Positions 48,517 to 57,825 of a DNA stretch of 64,000 nt are shown piece after piece. A program made the translations under genes and the position numbers. The notes under the pieces were generated by a model. The model saw nothing but the letters and a program-made list of their open reading frames with translations, had not been told where the DNA came from and did not search any database. This DNA comes from a bacterium (GTDB lineage Bacteria > Orphanbacterota > Orphanbacteria > Orphanbacterales > Orphanbacteraceae), in NCBI GenBank assembly GCA_025782575.1, contig JALGYY010000046.1:124001-188000 (forward strand), read 5' to 3'. Every line of letters begins with the position of its first letter. The stretch's first letter is position 1.

Positions 48517-49583
48517 TCGCCGTAATCATGGCGGGGGGGACCGGATCGCGCTTCTGGCCTCGGAGCCGACGAAGTGAACCGAAGCAGTTTCTCCCGCTGG
48601 TGGGCGAAAAGACCCTCCTTGTAGAAACGGTCGAGCGTATTGAGCCGCTCATTCCTCTGGAGAAAATCCTCATCGTTACCGGGGCGGCATTTGTCGATCG
48701 TGTGAAGCGCGATCTGCCGGGAATTCCCGCGGAGAACATACTCGGGGAGCCGGTGGGGCGGAACACCGCTCCCTGTATCGCTCTCGCGGCCGCCTGCTCG
48801 GAGGCACGCTGGGGGGCCGGCGAGGTAATGGCGGTTCTGCCCGCCGACCATCACATTGCGGACGGAGAACTGTTTCGCGAGCATCTTCGAATAGCCGCCG
48901 AAGCGTGCCGGGACGATTCCGTGCTCGTTACGATCGGCATCGAACCGGCCCGTCCGGAAACCGGATACGGTTATCTGGAACTCGGCGATGTCTGCCAGAC
49001 TGCCCGGGGGCGGGAAATCAATCGTCTGAAAAGATTTGTCGAAAAACCGGATCGAACGACCGCGGAGTCCTATGTGCAGGCCGGTAACTATCTCTGGAAC
49101 AGTGGAATGTTTCTCTGGCGGGTCGGGGCGATTCGAGCTGCACTGGAGCAACATATTCCGGAGCTGGCCGCTCCGATGGCCGAATTCCGGAAAGCAGACA
49201 GGGCCGGGCTGCCGGCAATTCTCGAACGTATCTATCCCGGACTTCCTTCTCTATCGATCGATTACGGCGTGATGGAAAAAGCGGCTGACGTCGTCGCTCT
49301 TCCCGGCCGCTTCCCCTGGAACGATGTGGGGAGCTGGGAGGCGATCGGGGATCTCGTTCCTGTTGATCAGGCGGGGAATTCGGTCGTAGGGGAGCATATC
49401 TCGGTCGAAAGCCGGGGTTGCATCGTACATTCCACAGGGAAGCCGGTGGCGACAATCGGCGTGGAAGATTTGATCATTGTCGAGACCGAAACCGCACTTC
49501 TCGTCTGCCCGAGGGACCGGGCCCAGGATGTGCGTCTGATTGTTGATCGCCTTGCCGAGGCGGGCCGGGACGATCTGCTCTGA
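48513..49583 (+). CDS. manC: Mannose-1-phosphate guanylyltransferase
   Basis: The enzyme forms GDP-mannose from GTP and mannose-1-P. It has 356 residues, a single-domain nucleotidyltransferase without the phosphomannose isomerase fusion. The signature is MAGGTGSRFWPRSRRSEPKQ (7-26), followed by GEPVGRNTAPCIALAA, LPADHHI, FVEKPD and NSGMFLWR. ATG 48513 overlaps the manB stop (ATGA). GDP-mannose may feed glycan synthesis; no glycosyltransferase locus is in the window. Confidence 0.95.
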   Translation: MIAVIMAGGTGSRFWPRSRRSEPKQFLPLVGEKTLLVETVERIEPLIPLEKILIVTGAAFVDRVKRDLPGIPAENILGEPVGRNTAPCIALAAACSEARWGAGEVMAVLPADHHIADGELFREHLRIAAEACRDDSVLVTIGIEPARPETGYGYLELGDVCQTARGREINRLKRFVEKPDRTTAESYVQAGNYLWNSGMFLWRVGAIRAALEQHIPELAAPMAEFRKADRAGLPAILERIYPGLPSLSIDYGVMEKAADVVALPGRFPWNDVGSWEAIGDLVPVDQAGNSVVGEHISVESRGCIVHSTGKPVATIGVEDLIIVETETALLVCPRDRAQDVRLIVDRLAEAGRDDLL

Positions 49584-49597
49584 AATAAATACCGGAA

Positions 49598-49612
49598 GGG
49601 GAAAAATTCCCC
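49598..49612 (+). terminator. Short perfect stem-loop after manC
   Basis: GGGGAA (49598-49603) and TTCCCC (49607-49612) pair around AAA, 15 bases after the manC stop. There is no T-run, so it is a weak candidate for transcript end processing. It opens a 310-base non-coding stretch (49584-49893) before the pilus cluster. Confidence 0.4.
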
Positions 49613-49727
49613 GTCGGGATCGTGCCAGGATTGTCAAAAGGCCTTCAGGATTGCTGCAGGGGTCGATCGTTCTATCCCATTTTCCAACCATTGATCATCT
49701 TTGATCTGATCGGGTCTTTCCGGTTTG

Positions 49728-49791
49728 CCTCTTAAGAGGGAATCCGCGCTCGTTGATTCGAATCGATCCGAATTGATTGAAACTATTTCAA
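49728..49791. promoter_or_regulatory. Palindrome-rich region upstream of the pilus cluster
   Basis: Within 64 bases of otherwise empty, AT-richer sequence lie three perfect palindromes: CCTCTTAAGAGG (49728-49739), GATTCGAATC (49755-49764) and TTGAAA-CTA-TTTCAA (49777-49791). This is the main gap upstream of comEA-pilBTC, so it probably contains the cluster's promoter and operator sites. No convincing -35/-10 or -24/-12 pair was identified. Confidence 0.4.
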
Positions 49792-49893
49792 CTCTCGATT
49801 TTGGAGTGCTTTAGCAGCATTCCTCGGTGCCGATTCCTTGAGATGAGAGGATGCTCACCGAACGCTGTCGAATCGCTCCCTGGAGGTGCGATC

Positions 49894-50286
49894 GTGACAT
49901 CACGGGAACGGTGGGCCATTGCGGGAATTTGCTTCCTGATTCTCTTCGGAGGTGTAGCGGACTGGTATCGAAAGAGCCGCCCGTTGCCCGAGTTCGAATT
50001 GGTGCCTGTTCGGGAAGCGGCCGCGACCCAGGACTCGACAAGCCCGTCCGAACCGGAAACGCCCATTGTCGATCTCAACCGATGCGGACCGGAGGAACTC
50101 ATCCGGCTCCCGGGGATCGGCGAGAAGAAGGCGGATCTCATTCTGCGGAAACGTGGAGAAGAAGGTCCGTTCAAACGCGTGGACGATCTCCTCTCAGTCA
50201 AGGGGATCGGGCCGAAGACGCTGGAGAGGCTACGACCCTATCTGACCGTCAATCATGTAACGCAGGTTGATTCGAGGGAAGAATGA
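49894..50286 (+). CDS. comEA: Membrane-anchored ComEA-like helix-hairpin-helix protein
   Basis: GTG 49894 sits behind GGAGG (49880-49884) and gives 130 residues; the open frame back to 49777 lacks a ribosome-binding site. There is an N-terminal membrane anchor (RWAIAGICFLILFGGVADWY), a linker rich in Glu, Pro and Ser, and a double HhH unit: VDLNRCGPEELIRLPGIGEK and then DDLLSVKGIGPKTLERL. This is the ComEA DNA-binding fold. ComEA binds incoming DNA in the periplasm during pilus-driven natural transformation. Heading a pilus operon rather than sitting beside comEC is unusual. It overlaps pilB by four bases. Confidence 0.85.
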   Translation: MTSRERWAIAGICFLILFGGVADWYRKSRPLPEFELVPVREAAATQDSTSPSEPETPIVDLNRCGPEELIRLPGIGEKKADLILRKRGEEGPFKRVDDLLSVKGIGPKTLERLRPYLTVNHVTQVDSREE

Positions 50287-51971
50287 GTTTTGATCTGGCC
50301 GAACTTCTGGTAGAGGCTGAGCTTATTAGCTCGGATCAACTGAAGAAGGTTCGTAAGCAAGGCGAATCGTCGGGGGAATCATCCGACAGTTCCATCGTCA
50401 AGCTGGGAATTCTCTCCGAGCCTGACATTCTCAGATTCTTAAGTCAGCATTTTAAAGTGCCCAAGGTCGACCTTGAGTCGATTGAGCTGGACCCGGTGGT
50501 GATCGAACTCGTGCCGAGTGAGATCGCTTCCAAGTTCAGTGTGATCCCTGTCGGGCGGCAGGGGCGGGTTCTCCATCTGGCCATGGCGAATCCGAGCAAC
50601 ATCTATGCGGTAGAGGATATCAAGTTCCTGACCGGATACGAAGTTCAACCGGTTGTGGCGCCCGAATCGCGGATCAAGGAAGCGATCGGAACGTACTACG
50701 ACAGTTCCTCCGAAGCGCTCGAAAACCTGATGAAGGATTTCGAGGAGGAGGATGTCGAGGTCGTCGAAGCGGAGGAGGAGACAGATACCGGTGGAGACGA
50801 TGCCTCCGACGCACCGGTAGTAAAGCTGGTCAACTCCATCATTGCCGAGGCTGTGCACCGGAGAGCGAGCGACATCCATATTGAGCCCTTCGAAAAGCAG
50901 CTCCGCATCCGCTTTCGAATCGATGGCACACTTTACGAAGTGATGAGGCCGCCGTACAGAATGAAGAACGCAGTCACGTCGCGGATGAAGATCATGGCGG
51001 AGCTGGACATTGCCGAGCGCCGGTTGCCGCAGGACGGCAATATCAAGCTTCGTGTACAGAGTAAGACGATTGATCTTCGTGTCTCCACGCTGCCGACCCT
51101 GTACGGAGAAAAAATTGTACTCCGTATTCTCGATCAGTCGAACCTGAGCGTCGATCTCCAGAAGCTCGGCTTCTCCGAAGAGGGAATGAAGGAATTTGAA
51201 GCAGCGATCCGGGCTCCCTGGGGCATGGTACTGGTTACAGGTCCTACCGGCAGTGGAAAAACGACCACTCTCTATTCGGCGCTCTCGACACTCAATTCCG
51301 TCGACACGAATATCATGACGGCCGAGGATCCGGTGGAGTACAACCTTCACGGGATCAACCAGGTCGGAATCAAGGAACAGGCGGGGCTCAACTTCGCTTC
51401 CGCTCTTCGTGCCTTCCTGCGACAAGATCCGAATATCATCATGGTCGGTGAGATCCGGGATCTGGAAACCGGTTCGATCGCCGTGAAGGCGGCCCTTACA
51501 GGACACCTGGTGCTTTCGACACTTCACACGAATGACGCGCCCAGCACAATCAATCGTCTGATCGATATGGGTCTCCAGCCGTTTCTCGTCGCCTCTTCAG
51601 TACGACTGATCCTGGCGCAGAGACTGGTTCGCAAAGTCTGCGACAAGTGTGGCGAAAACATCGATCCCCACCCGGAGGCTCTCGCGGAGCTCGGCGTGGA
51701 TTCAGAGTACGCACGGAACGCTACGTTTCGAGCGGGCAGGGGATGTGAATACTGCAACGACTCAGGGTACGCCGGTCGGATCGGCCTCTATGAAGTGATG
51801 CCGGTCACTCCGGCGCTGACCCAGATGATTCTGGACAAAGTGTCGACAGAAGCCATTCGTGCTCAGGCGAAGAAGGACGGCATGGACACGCTTCGTGCCG
51901 ACGGGATTCGCAAGGTCGCGAAGGGTATGACGACAATCGAGGAGATATTGAGAGAGACAGCGGCGGTTTAG
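50283..51971 (+). CDS. pilB: Type IV pilus assembly ATPase PilB
   Basis: PilB drives pilus extension at the inner membrane. The 562 residues comprise an N-terminal MshEN domain (about 1-150), an acidic linker (EEEDVEVVEAEEETDTGG) and the secretion ATPase domain. That domain has Walker A GPTGSGKTT (320-328), the Asp box TAEDPVEYNL, Walker B-type IIMVGEIRDLET and a His-box LSTLHTNDAP. The zinc-binding tetracysteine is present (C453, C456, C488, C491), which separates PilB from PilT. It overlaps the ComEA-like gene by four bases. Confidence 0.96.
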   Translation: MSFDLAELLVEAELISSDQLKKVRKQGESSGESSDSSIVKLGILSEPDILRFLSQHFKVPKVDLESIELDPVVIELVPSEIASKFSVIPVGRQGRVLHLAMANPSNIYAVEDIKFLTGYEVQPVVAPESRIKEAIGTYYDSSSEALENLMKDFEEEDVEVVEAEEETDTGGDDASDAPVVKLVNSIIAEAVHRRASDIHIEPFEKQLRIRFRIDGTLYEVMRPPYRMKNAVTSRMKIMAELDIAERRLPQDGNIKLRVQSKTIDLRVSTLPTLYGEKIVLRILDQSNLSVDLQKLGFSEEGMKEFEAAIRAPWGMVLVTGPTGSGKTTTLYSALSTLNSVDTNIMTAEDPVEYNLHGINQVGIKEQAGLNFASALRAFLRQDPNIIMVGEIRDLETGSIAVKAALTGHLVLSTLHTNDAPSTINRLIDMGLQPFLVASSVRLILAQRLVRKVCDKCGENIDPHPEALAELGVDSEYARNATFRAGRGCEYCNDSGYAGRIGLYEVMPVTPALTQMILDKVSTEAIRAQAKKDGMDTLRADGIRKVAKGMTTIEEILRETAAV

Positions 51972-51996
51972 CAGCCCACTCGATATTCGGGCTGCT
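51970..51996 (+). repeat. Stem-loop between pilB and pilT
   Basis: AGCAGCCC (51970-51977) and GGGCTGCT (51989-51996) pair perfectly around 11 bases, starting at the pilB stop. No T-run follows, so it may stabilise or process the mRNA, setting different PilB and PilT levels. Confidence 0.45.
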
Positions 51997-52038
51997 TGAA
52001 TCGGTAACGATTTATTCCGGAAGAGAGAGAAGATAAGA

Positions 52039-53166
52039 ATGTCGTCATTAAGAGTTTTATTGGAAGAGATGTTGGAAAGGGATGGATCGGATCTTCATCT
52101 TTCCGCCGGGCAGCCGGCTCAGATCCGGATCGATGGACGACTCGCCCCGAGCCGGTCAGAACCGCTGACGGCCGAAATGACAGCCCAGCTGGCCTACTCG
52201 ATTCTGACAGAAGAACAGAAGAAGAAATTCGAGAACACGAAAGAACTGGACCTCTCGTTCGGCATCCAGGGGCTTTCCCGGTTCCGTGCGAACATCTATC
52301 AGCAAAGAGGTGCGGTGTCAGTGGCGATCCGGCGGATTCCATTCCAGATTCTCTCGTTCGAGGAGCTCGGCTTGCCTCCCATTGTCAAGGAGCTGGCTGA
52401 GAAGCCGAAGGGTTTGATTCTGGTCTGCGGACCGACGGGAAGCGGGAAATCGACGACGTTGGCTTCGATCATCGACAAGATCAACCAGGAAGAAGCAGTG
52501 CATATCGTGACGGTCGAAGACCCGATCGAATACGTACATAACCACAAGACAGCCACGATCGATCAGCGAGAGGTCGGTGCGGATACTGACAACTTCCAGG
52601 CGGCACTGAAATATGTGCTGCGACAGGATCCGGACGTCATTCTGATCGGTGAGATGCGCGACCTCGAGACGATCAAGGCGGCGTTGACGATTGCCGAAAC
52701 CGGGCACCTGGCGCTTGCTACTCTCCACACGAATTCAGCGTCCGAATCGATCAACCGGATTGTCGATGTTTTCCCCCCCGGCCAGAAATCGCAGATTCAG
52801 GCTCAACTCGCTTTCGTGCTCGAAGGAGTTCTCTGCCAGCAGCTCCTTCCCAAGTCTCACGGTACGGGCCGTGTGATGTGTGCCGAGGTCCTGGCCTGCA
52901 CACCGGCGATTCGGGCCGTGATCAGGGAAGGAAAAATTCATCAGATCTACGGAATGATGCAGGCGGGTACGAAGTACGGCATGCAGACCATGAATCAATC
53001 GCTCCTCAATCTCGTTCGCAAGCGCGCCCTGACGAGAGACGGGGCACTCGAATACAGCCCCGATCCCGTCGAACTGGAACAGCTGATGGGAAGACCCCAG
53101 GCAATGCTGGGGCCCGGTAGTCGGGGGAAGCCTGAATCGGCGCGCACCACCGCCGGCAAACGCTAG
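52039..53166 (+). CDS. pilT: Type IV pilus retraction ATPase PilT
   Basis: PilT powers pilus retraction, and thus twitching and DNA uptake. It has 375 residues without the tetracysteine motif of PilB. Walker A is GPTGSGKST (131-139). Further blocks are VEDPIEYVHNHKTATIDQRE, VLRQDPDVILIGEMRDLETI, ATLHTNSASESINRI and the retraction-specific C-terminal AIRAVIREGKIHQIYGMMQ (with the AIRNLIRE-like motif). The start is ATG 52039 behind AGAGAGAAG. Confidence 0.96.
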   Translation: MSSLRVLLEEMLERDGSDLHLSAGQPAQIRIDGRLAPSRSEPLTAEMTAQLAYSILTEEQKKKFENTKELDLSFGIQGLSRFRANIYQQRGAVSVAIRRIPFQILSFEELGLPPIVKELAEKPKGLILVCGPTGSGKSTTLASIIDKINQEEAVHIVTVEDPIEYVHNHKTATIDQREVGADTDNFQAALKYVLRQDPDVILIGEMRDLETIKAALTIAETGHLALATLHTNSASESINRIVDVFPPGQKSQIQAQLAFVLEGVLCQQLLPKSHGTGRVMCAEVLACTPAIRAVIREGKIHQIYGMMQAGTKYGMQTMNQSLLNLVRKRALTRDGALEYSPDPVELEQLMGRPQAMLGPGSRGKPESARTTAGKR

Positions 53167-53184
53167 CTTAGGGGGGTAGGGATC

Positions 53185-54393
53185 GTGTCGGTCACATACG
53201 CGTGGCAAGGAAAAAGCGCCACAGGAGACAAGGTGAGCGGTGAACTCACGGTCGAGAACCGGGGTGAGCTGAACCACATCCTGCGGAAGCGCCGAATTAT
53301 TACGTCGCGGATCGTCGAGCGCAAGGCAAGAAAGAAGAAAAAGATGAGGGGAACGGTGAAGACGCATGATCTTGCGATCTTCACGCGCCAGTTCGCCACC
53401 ATGATCAATGCCGGCCTGCCGATCATCCAGTGCCTGGATACGCTTTCCAAGCAGGTGTCGAAGGATATGTTCCGCGATGTGATCGCCCAGATCACCAAAG
53501 ATGTGGAATCCGGCTCCACGCTCGCAGAGGGACTTGCCAAGCATCCGAACGTATTTCCCGGTCTCTATGTGTCCATGGTGGAAGCGGGGGAACTCGGCGG
53601 AATCCTCGATGTGATTCTTCTCCGGCTCTCTACGTTCCTGGAAAAACTGGATGCCCTGAAGCGCAAGGTGCAGACCGCCATGATGTATCCGTCGGTCGTC
53701 CTCACCGTCGCTTTGATGGCGACTGCGTTTCTGCTCATCTTCGTGATCCCCACGTTTGCCAAGCTATTCTCTGATTTCGGGGGGACACTGCCGCTACCCA
53801 CGCGGATCGTGATGGTGATGAGTAATTTTCTGCGAACGAAGTGGTGGCTGCTAACCGGGATCATCACCGGAGCGATTTTCCTGTTCAAGAAATACAGGGC
53901 CACCTCGAACGGAAGACTGAAGACAGATGCATTTCTTCTGAAGATTCCGGCGATCGGCAATATCATTCGGAAGGCCGCGGTAGCCCGCTTCACCCGGACA
54001 CTCGGGACACTCATCTCGAGCGGTGTTCCCATCCTGGACGGTCTCAAGATTACGGCGAAGACATCCGGAAACCGTGTGGTCCATGACGCCATCATGAATA
54101 CCCGTGCCAGTATCCGTGAGGGACAGACTATCGCCGAGCCCCTCCGCAAGAGCGGAGTTTTCCCGCCGATGGTTGTACAGATGATCTCGATCGGTGAAGA
54201 CACCGGTGCGTTGGATAATATGCTCGATAAGATCGCCGACTTCTATGAAGAAGAAGTTGACACGGCAGTGGATGGACTGACGTCCATCATTGAGCCGGTG
54301 ATGATCGTCTTTATGGGCGGCATGGTGGGAACGATGGTCGTAGCGATGTATCTGCCCATCTTCAAGATGGTCAACGTCATCATGGCGAACTAG
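53185..54393 (+). CDS. pilC: Type IV pilus inner-membrane platform protein PilC
   Basis: This 402-residue protein has two T2SS-F domains, each with a cytoplasmic helical bundle and membrane helices. Landmarks are FTRQFATMINAGLPIIQCLD (first domain), FTRTLGTLISSGVPILDGL (second domain) and the C-terminal PVMIVFMGGMVGTMVVAMYL helix. PilC couples the PilB/PilT motors to pilin. The start is GTG 53185 behind AGGGGGGTAGGG. pilS follows after 29 bases. Confidence 0.96.
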   Translation: MSVTYAWQGKSATGDKVSGELTVENRGELNHILRKRRIITSRIVERKARKKKKMRGTVKTHDLAIFTRQFATMINAGLPIIQCLDTLSKQVSKDMFRDVIAQITKDVESGSTLAEGLAKHPNVFPGLYVSMVEAGELGGILDVILLRLSTFLEKLDALKRKVQTAMMYPSVVLTVALMATAFLLIFVIPTFAKLFSDFGGTLPLPTRIVMVMSNFLRTKWWLLTGIITGAIFLFKKYRATSNGRLKTDAFLLKIPAIGNIIRKAAVARFTRTLGTLISSGVPILDGLKITAKTSGNRVVHDAIMNTRASIREGQTIAEPLRKSGVFPPMVVQMISIGEDTGALDNMLDKIADFYEEEVDTAVDGLTSIIEPVMIVFMGGMVGTMVVAMYLPIFKMVNVIMAN

Positions 54394-54422
54394 GCGCACA
54401 CACAGGAAGGGGAGTCGGACTC

Positions 54423-56135
54423 GTGCGGGCAGGGTTTTTCAGGGGTGAAAATACGACGAAACGCGCGCTTCTGACCCTGATCTGGGGACGGCTTCTTGTC
54501 GTATCCGTAATTCTCGGGCTTGGCATTGTGATTCTTCATGGCCGGGGGTCGGAATCGGTCGAGCCGTTGATCGCGCTTCTGGGCATTACTTTTCTGCTCA
54601 GCTTCGTCTATTGGATCGGCGCTCACAGGGGGGACAGTCCTCGGTTTCAAGTCATTTGCCAGATGCTCGCCGATGTGATGCTCGCTTCCGCCATTATCCA
54701 CTTTACAGGAGGAGCGGCTTCTCCGTTCGCTCTCCTCTATGTCCTCATTATTTCGGCCGGGTCGGGATTCTTTCTCGTTCGGGGAACGATGACCGTTGCC
54801 ATACTCTGCACGGTGTCGTACGGCATGCTTTTGACGGCCGAACAGAGCGGCCTGATCGGTCGAATCGACACTTTTGTCCCGTTTGCCGGGGCGGATACGA
54901 ACAGCTTGGTTGTTCTTCAGGTCTCTCTATACGGGATGACATTTCTTTTGCTGGCCCTTCTTTCCGGCTATCTGTCATTCCGCGTCTATCGCAGGGGCAT
55001 CGACCTCGCGAATGTGAAATCCCGTCTCCGCCAGGTCAATCTCGATACGGATCAGATCCTTCGGTCAATGTCGAGCGGAGTGATCACGGTCGACCGGGAC
55101 GGCTTGATCGTTCATTTCAACCGGGCCGCCGAAGAGATTTTTAATTTGAACACAGGTCGCGTGATCGGCCGTCAGTGCAGGGAACTGTTTGCATCTCGCT
55201 CCAATGCCCTCGTATCCATGATCGAGGGAACTCTCCAGGGGGGAGAGGACGTCCTTCGCCAGGAGACAACCGTACTCGTCGATGACAACCGGCCGATTCC
55301 GATCGGCGTGAGCGTCAGCAGACTTGTGGACGAATCGGAGGAGACCGTCGGTGTGGTTGCCATCTTTCAGGATCTTACGGATGTCAGGAAGATGGAAGAG
55401 CAGATACGAACCGCGGACAGGTTGGCGGCGATCGGTGAACTCTCCGCCGGGATTGCGCACGAAATCCGCAACCCTCTCGCGACGATCAGCGGATCGATAC
55501 AGGTTCTGCAATCGGAGCTGCAGGTTGAGGGAGAGCAGGTTCACCTGCTCGGTCTCATTGTAAAGGAATCTGACCGCCTCCATCGTATTGTCGAGGATTT
55601 CCTCGATTTCGCGCGGACCGGTCCGGCCAATCGCCGGGAGGTCAATCTGGCGAAGCAACTGGAAGAGATGGTACGGCTGATCGAAAACCACCCGAAGAGA
55701 CATCCGGCGGTGAAGATCCGATTCAGATCGGAAATCGAGAACCCCCTGATTATTGCGGACGATGAACAGGTAAGAAGGGTCTTTCTGAATCTGGCAGTCA
55801 ATGCGCTGGAGGCGATGCGCCATGGGGGGGAACTTGAGATTCGGATTCATGAAGGATCACCACTTCCCGATTCGTCGGGGGAAAGCGCTTCTCGATCGAT
55901 TGCAGTCTCCATCCGCGACACGGGTGTCGGAATCCCGGATAGCGCGAAAGATGATCTTTTCAGGCCGTTTTTTACGATGAAGAAGGGGGGCACAGGCCTC
56001 GGGCTCGCGATCGCGCAGAAGATCGTGCTCAGCCACTGCGGAAGGATCGAAGGATTCAGTGATGAAACGGGGACCACCTTCCAGGTGCTTTTCCCCTGGG
56101 AAGAGGCGACCATAGCGAGCGCCTGCGTTGCATAG
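54423..56135 (+). CDS. pilS: Sensor histidine kinase PilS
   Basis: The 570-residue kinase (GTG 54423) has about six N-terminal transmembrane helices. A PAS domain follows (QILRSMSSGVITVDRDGLIV onward), then the HisKA H-box with H346 in GIAHEIRNPLATI, and the ATPase domain (NLAVNALEAM, DTGVGIPDSAK, GGTGLGLAIAQKIV). In other bacteria PilS senses pilin levels in the membrane through its transmembrane helices and phosphorylates PilR. The gene order pilC-pilS-pilR-pilA supports this role here. Confidence 0.93.
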   Translation: MRAGFFRGENTTKRALLTLIWGRLLVVSVILGLGIVILHGRGSESVEPLIALLGITFLLSFVYWIGAHRGDSPRFQVICQMLADVMLASAIIHFTGGAASPFALLYVLIISAGSGFFLVRGTMTVAILCTVSYGMLLTAEQSGLIGRIDTFVPFAGADTNSLVVLQVSLYGMTFLLLALLSGYLSFRVYRRGIDLANVKSRLRQVNLDTDQILRSMSSGVITVDRDGLIVHFNRAAEEIFNLNTGRVIGRQCRELFASRSNALVSMIEGTLQGGEDVLRQETTVLVDDNRPIPIGVSVSRLVDESEETVGVVAIFQDLTDVRKMEEQIRTADRLAAIGELSAGIAHEIRNPLATISGSIQVLQSELQVEGEQVHLLGLIVKESDRLHRIVEDFLDFARTGPANRREVNLAKQLEEMVRLIENHPKRHPAVKIRFRSEIENPLIIADDEQVRRVFLNLAVNALEAMRHGGELEIRIHEGSPLPDSSGESASRSIAVSIRDTGVGIPDSAKDDLFRPFFTMKKGGTGLGLAIAQKIVLSHCGRIEGFSDETGTTFQVLFPWEEATIASACVA

Positions 56136-56203
56136 GTTTCGAAACGGCCGCTCAGCGGTCGGCCGATCACGAATGAACCGATCATACCGGGGAAGGAGAT
56201 AGG

Positions 56204-57553
56204 ATGCCGGAAGGGAAAGTCCTGATCGTCGATGACGAAGAGAGTATGTGCCAGTTCCTCTCGATCATGCTTCGAAAGGAAGGCTACGACGTCAAGACGA
56301 CAACATCGGGCCAGGATGCGATCCGGATGGTTTCCTGTGGATCCTTTGAAGTCCTCATTACGGACATTCGTATGCCCGATATTGACGGTCTCGATGTACT
56401 CGCCGGCGTCAAACAGGCCGATCCTTCCGTTCCGGTAATCATTCTGACCGCCTATGCCTCTCAAGAGACAGCCATTGAAGCTGTTAACCGTGGTGCGTTC
56501 TACTATTTGACGAAGCAAGCAAAAAACGATGAGATCAAGCTGGTTGTGCGAAAAGCATTGGAAGACAGGCGTCTTCGTAACGAAAACCGATTGCTGAAGC
56601 GAGAGCTTCGACTTCGGCATAATTCCAAAACGATAATTGGAAAGAGTACGTGTATTCAGGAAGTGTTTCGCATGGTTCACCGGGTCGCTCCGGCCGATTC
56701 GACCGTCCTGATTCATGGTGAGAGCGGTACCGGCAAGGAACTGATCGCCAGGGAAGTCCACTACAGTTCCCATCGATCGAACGACGCATTCGTAGCGATC
56801 AATTGCGGCGCTCTTCCGGAGACGTTACTGGAAAGCGAACTATTCGGACATGTCCGCGGATCATTTACAGGCGCTATCAAGGATAAGGAAGGGCTCTTTG
56901 CGGTGGCTCATGGCGGCACGATTCTCTTGGACGAAGTGGGCGAATGCTCGCCGGCAATCCAGGTCAAGCTTCTTCGCGTTCTTCAGGAGCGTGAGATCAT
57001 TCCTGTCGGGGGGACCAGGCCGATTTCGGTCGATGTTCGGCTTGTGGCTGCGACGAACGCTGATCTCGAGCAGATGGTGCAGGATGGGACGTTCCGGGCG
57101 GATCTCTTCTATCGCCTGAATGTAATCCCCATTCACCTCCCGCCACTCCGGGACAGGCGGGACGACATCCCCCTGCTTGTAGACCATTTTCTCGGTGCCC
57201 TCGATGTGAAGGGGCAGAAAACCATGACGCCTGAAGCGCTCGACCTTCTGGTGAAATATGACTGGCCCGGAAATGTGCGGGAACTGGAGAACATCGTCGA
57301 GCGAATGGTCATTCTGCAGGAAGGAAACTCCCTGGAGGTTGACGATGTCCCTCCTCGTCTGCGCACACGCTGGGAAGGTTCAGACAAAGATGAGCCCGAT
57401 GTCAGCAACATGTCGCTGGAAGACCTGGAAAAACGTCATCTCTTGCGTGTTCTGAATGAAACAGGGTGGCAGAAGAGAAAAGCTTCTTCCATTCTCGGCA
57501 TCAATACAAGCACACTCTATCGTAAGCTCCAGCGCTATGGTATCGAGCGCTGA
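56204..57553 (+). CDS. pilR: Sigma54-dependent response regulator PilR
   Basis: The 449-residue NtrC-family activator has a receiver domain with D10, D11, phosphoacceptor D54 (TDIRMPD) and K104. The usual LTKP is LTKQ here. The AAA+ domain has Walker A GESGTGKE (172-179) and the sigma54-contact loop as GSFTGA (219-224), a Ser variant of GAFTGA. A Fis-type helix-turn-helix ends the protein (KRKASSILGINTSTLYRKLQ). With PilS it should activate the sigma54 promoter 141 bases downstream of its own stop. Confidence 0.93.
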   Translation: MPEGKVLIVDDEESMCQFLSIMLRKEGYDVKTTTSGQDAIRMVSCGSFEVLITDIRMPDIDGLDVLAGVKQADPSVPVIILTAYASQETAIEAVNRGAFYYLTKQAKNDEIKLVVRKALEDRRLRNENRLLKRELRLRHNSKTIIGKSTCIQEVFRMVHRVAPADSTVLIHGESGTGKELIAREVHYSSHRSNDAFVAINCGALPETLLESELFGHVRGSFTGAIKDKEGLFAVAHGGTILLDEVGECSPAIQVKLLRVLQEREIIPVGGTRPISVDVRLVAATNADLEQMVQDGTFRADLFYRLNVIPIHLPPLRDRRDDIPLLVDHFLGALDVKGQKTMTPEALDLLVKYDWPGNVRELENIVERMVILQEGNSLEVDDVPPRLRTRWEGSDKDEPDVSNMSLEDLEKRHLLRVLNETGWQKRKASSILGINTSTLYRKLQRYGIER

Positions 57554-57693
57554 CCCGAAAGCGCATTGCAACTCCCCCCTTTCCTCTCGCAATCTGCGAC
57601 GACTCCCAGGGACACTCGAAGCATCCAATGAATAGGTCCATTTCAATCGCTGGTATTTCAATACGTTACAGATGCGTATCGATGGTGGCCGTC

Positions 57694-57709
57694 TGGCACG
57701 TCGATTGCT
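57694..57709 (+). promoter_or_regulatory. Sigma54 (-24/-12) promoter of the pilin genes
   Basis: TGGCACG-N4-TTGCT matches the sigma54 consensus exactly, with the GG and GC dinucleotides ten bases apart. Transcription should start near 57720, leaving a leader of about 120 bases before pilA1 (ATG 57841). The gene directly upstream encodes PilR, a sigma54 activator. PilR sites would be expected within 57554-57690. That part contains no ORF and I saw no clear paired operator in it. Confidence 0.85.
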
Positions 57710-57743
57710 CTACCTAGGCACGAGTGGAAAAGCAGGAGATGGT

Positions 57744-57825
57744 GCCCCAGGGTCCGGAACGGACACCACCTAAAGAAGAGCAACAGTGACCCTGGGGCCT
57801 ACTCCAAAATTGAGGCTTAGCCTCA
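57744..57825 (+). promoter_or_regulatory. Structured 5' leader of the first pilin mRNA
   Basis: Two stem-loops precede the first pilin. GCCCCAGGGTC (57744-57754) pairs perfectly with GACCCTGGGGC (57788-57798) over 11 bases. TGAGGC-TTA-GCCTCA (57811-57825) forms a small hairpin directly before the AAGGGGG ribosome-binding site (57826-57832). The layout suggests mRNA stabilisation or translational control of an abundant pilin. No known riboswitch family is recognised. Confidence 0.6.

Noticed and set aside
49712-49728. Possible -24/-12 promoter before comEA
   Set aside because: The GG and GC pairs are 12 rather than 10 bases apart and the flanking bases do not match TGGCAC/TTGC.
50439-51527. 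362-codon minus-strand frame opposite pilB
   Set aside because: PilB is unambiguous on the plus strand (Walker A, tetracysteine). The reverse frame is a shadow.
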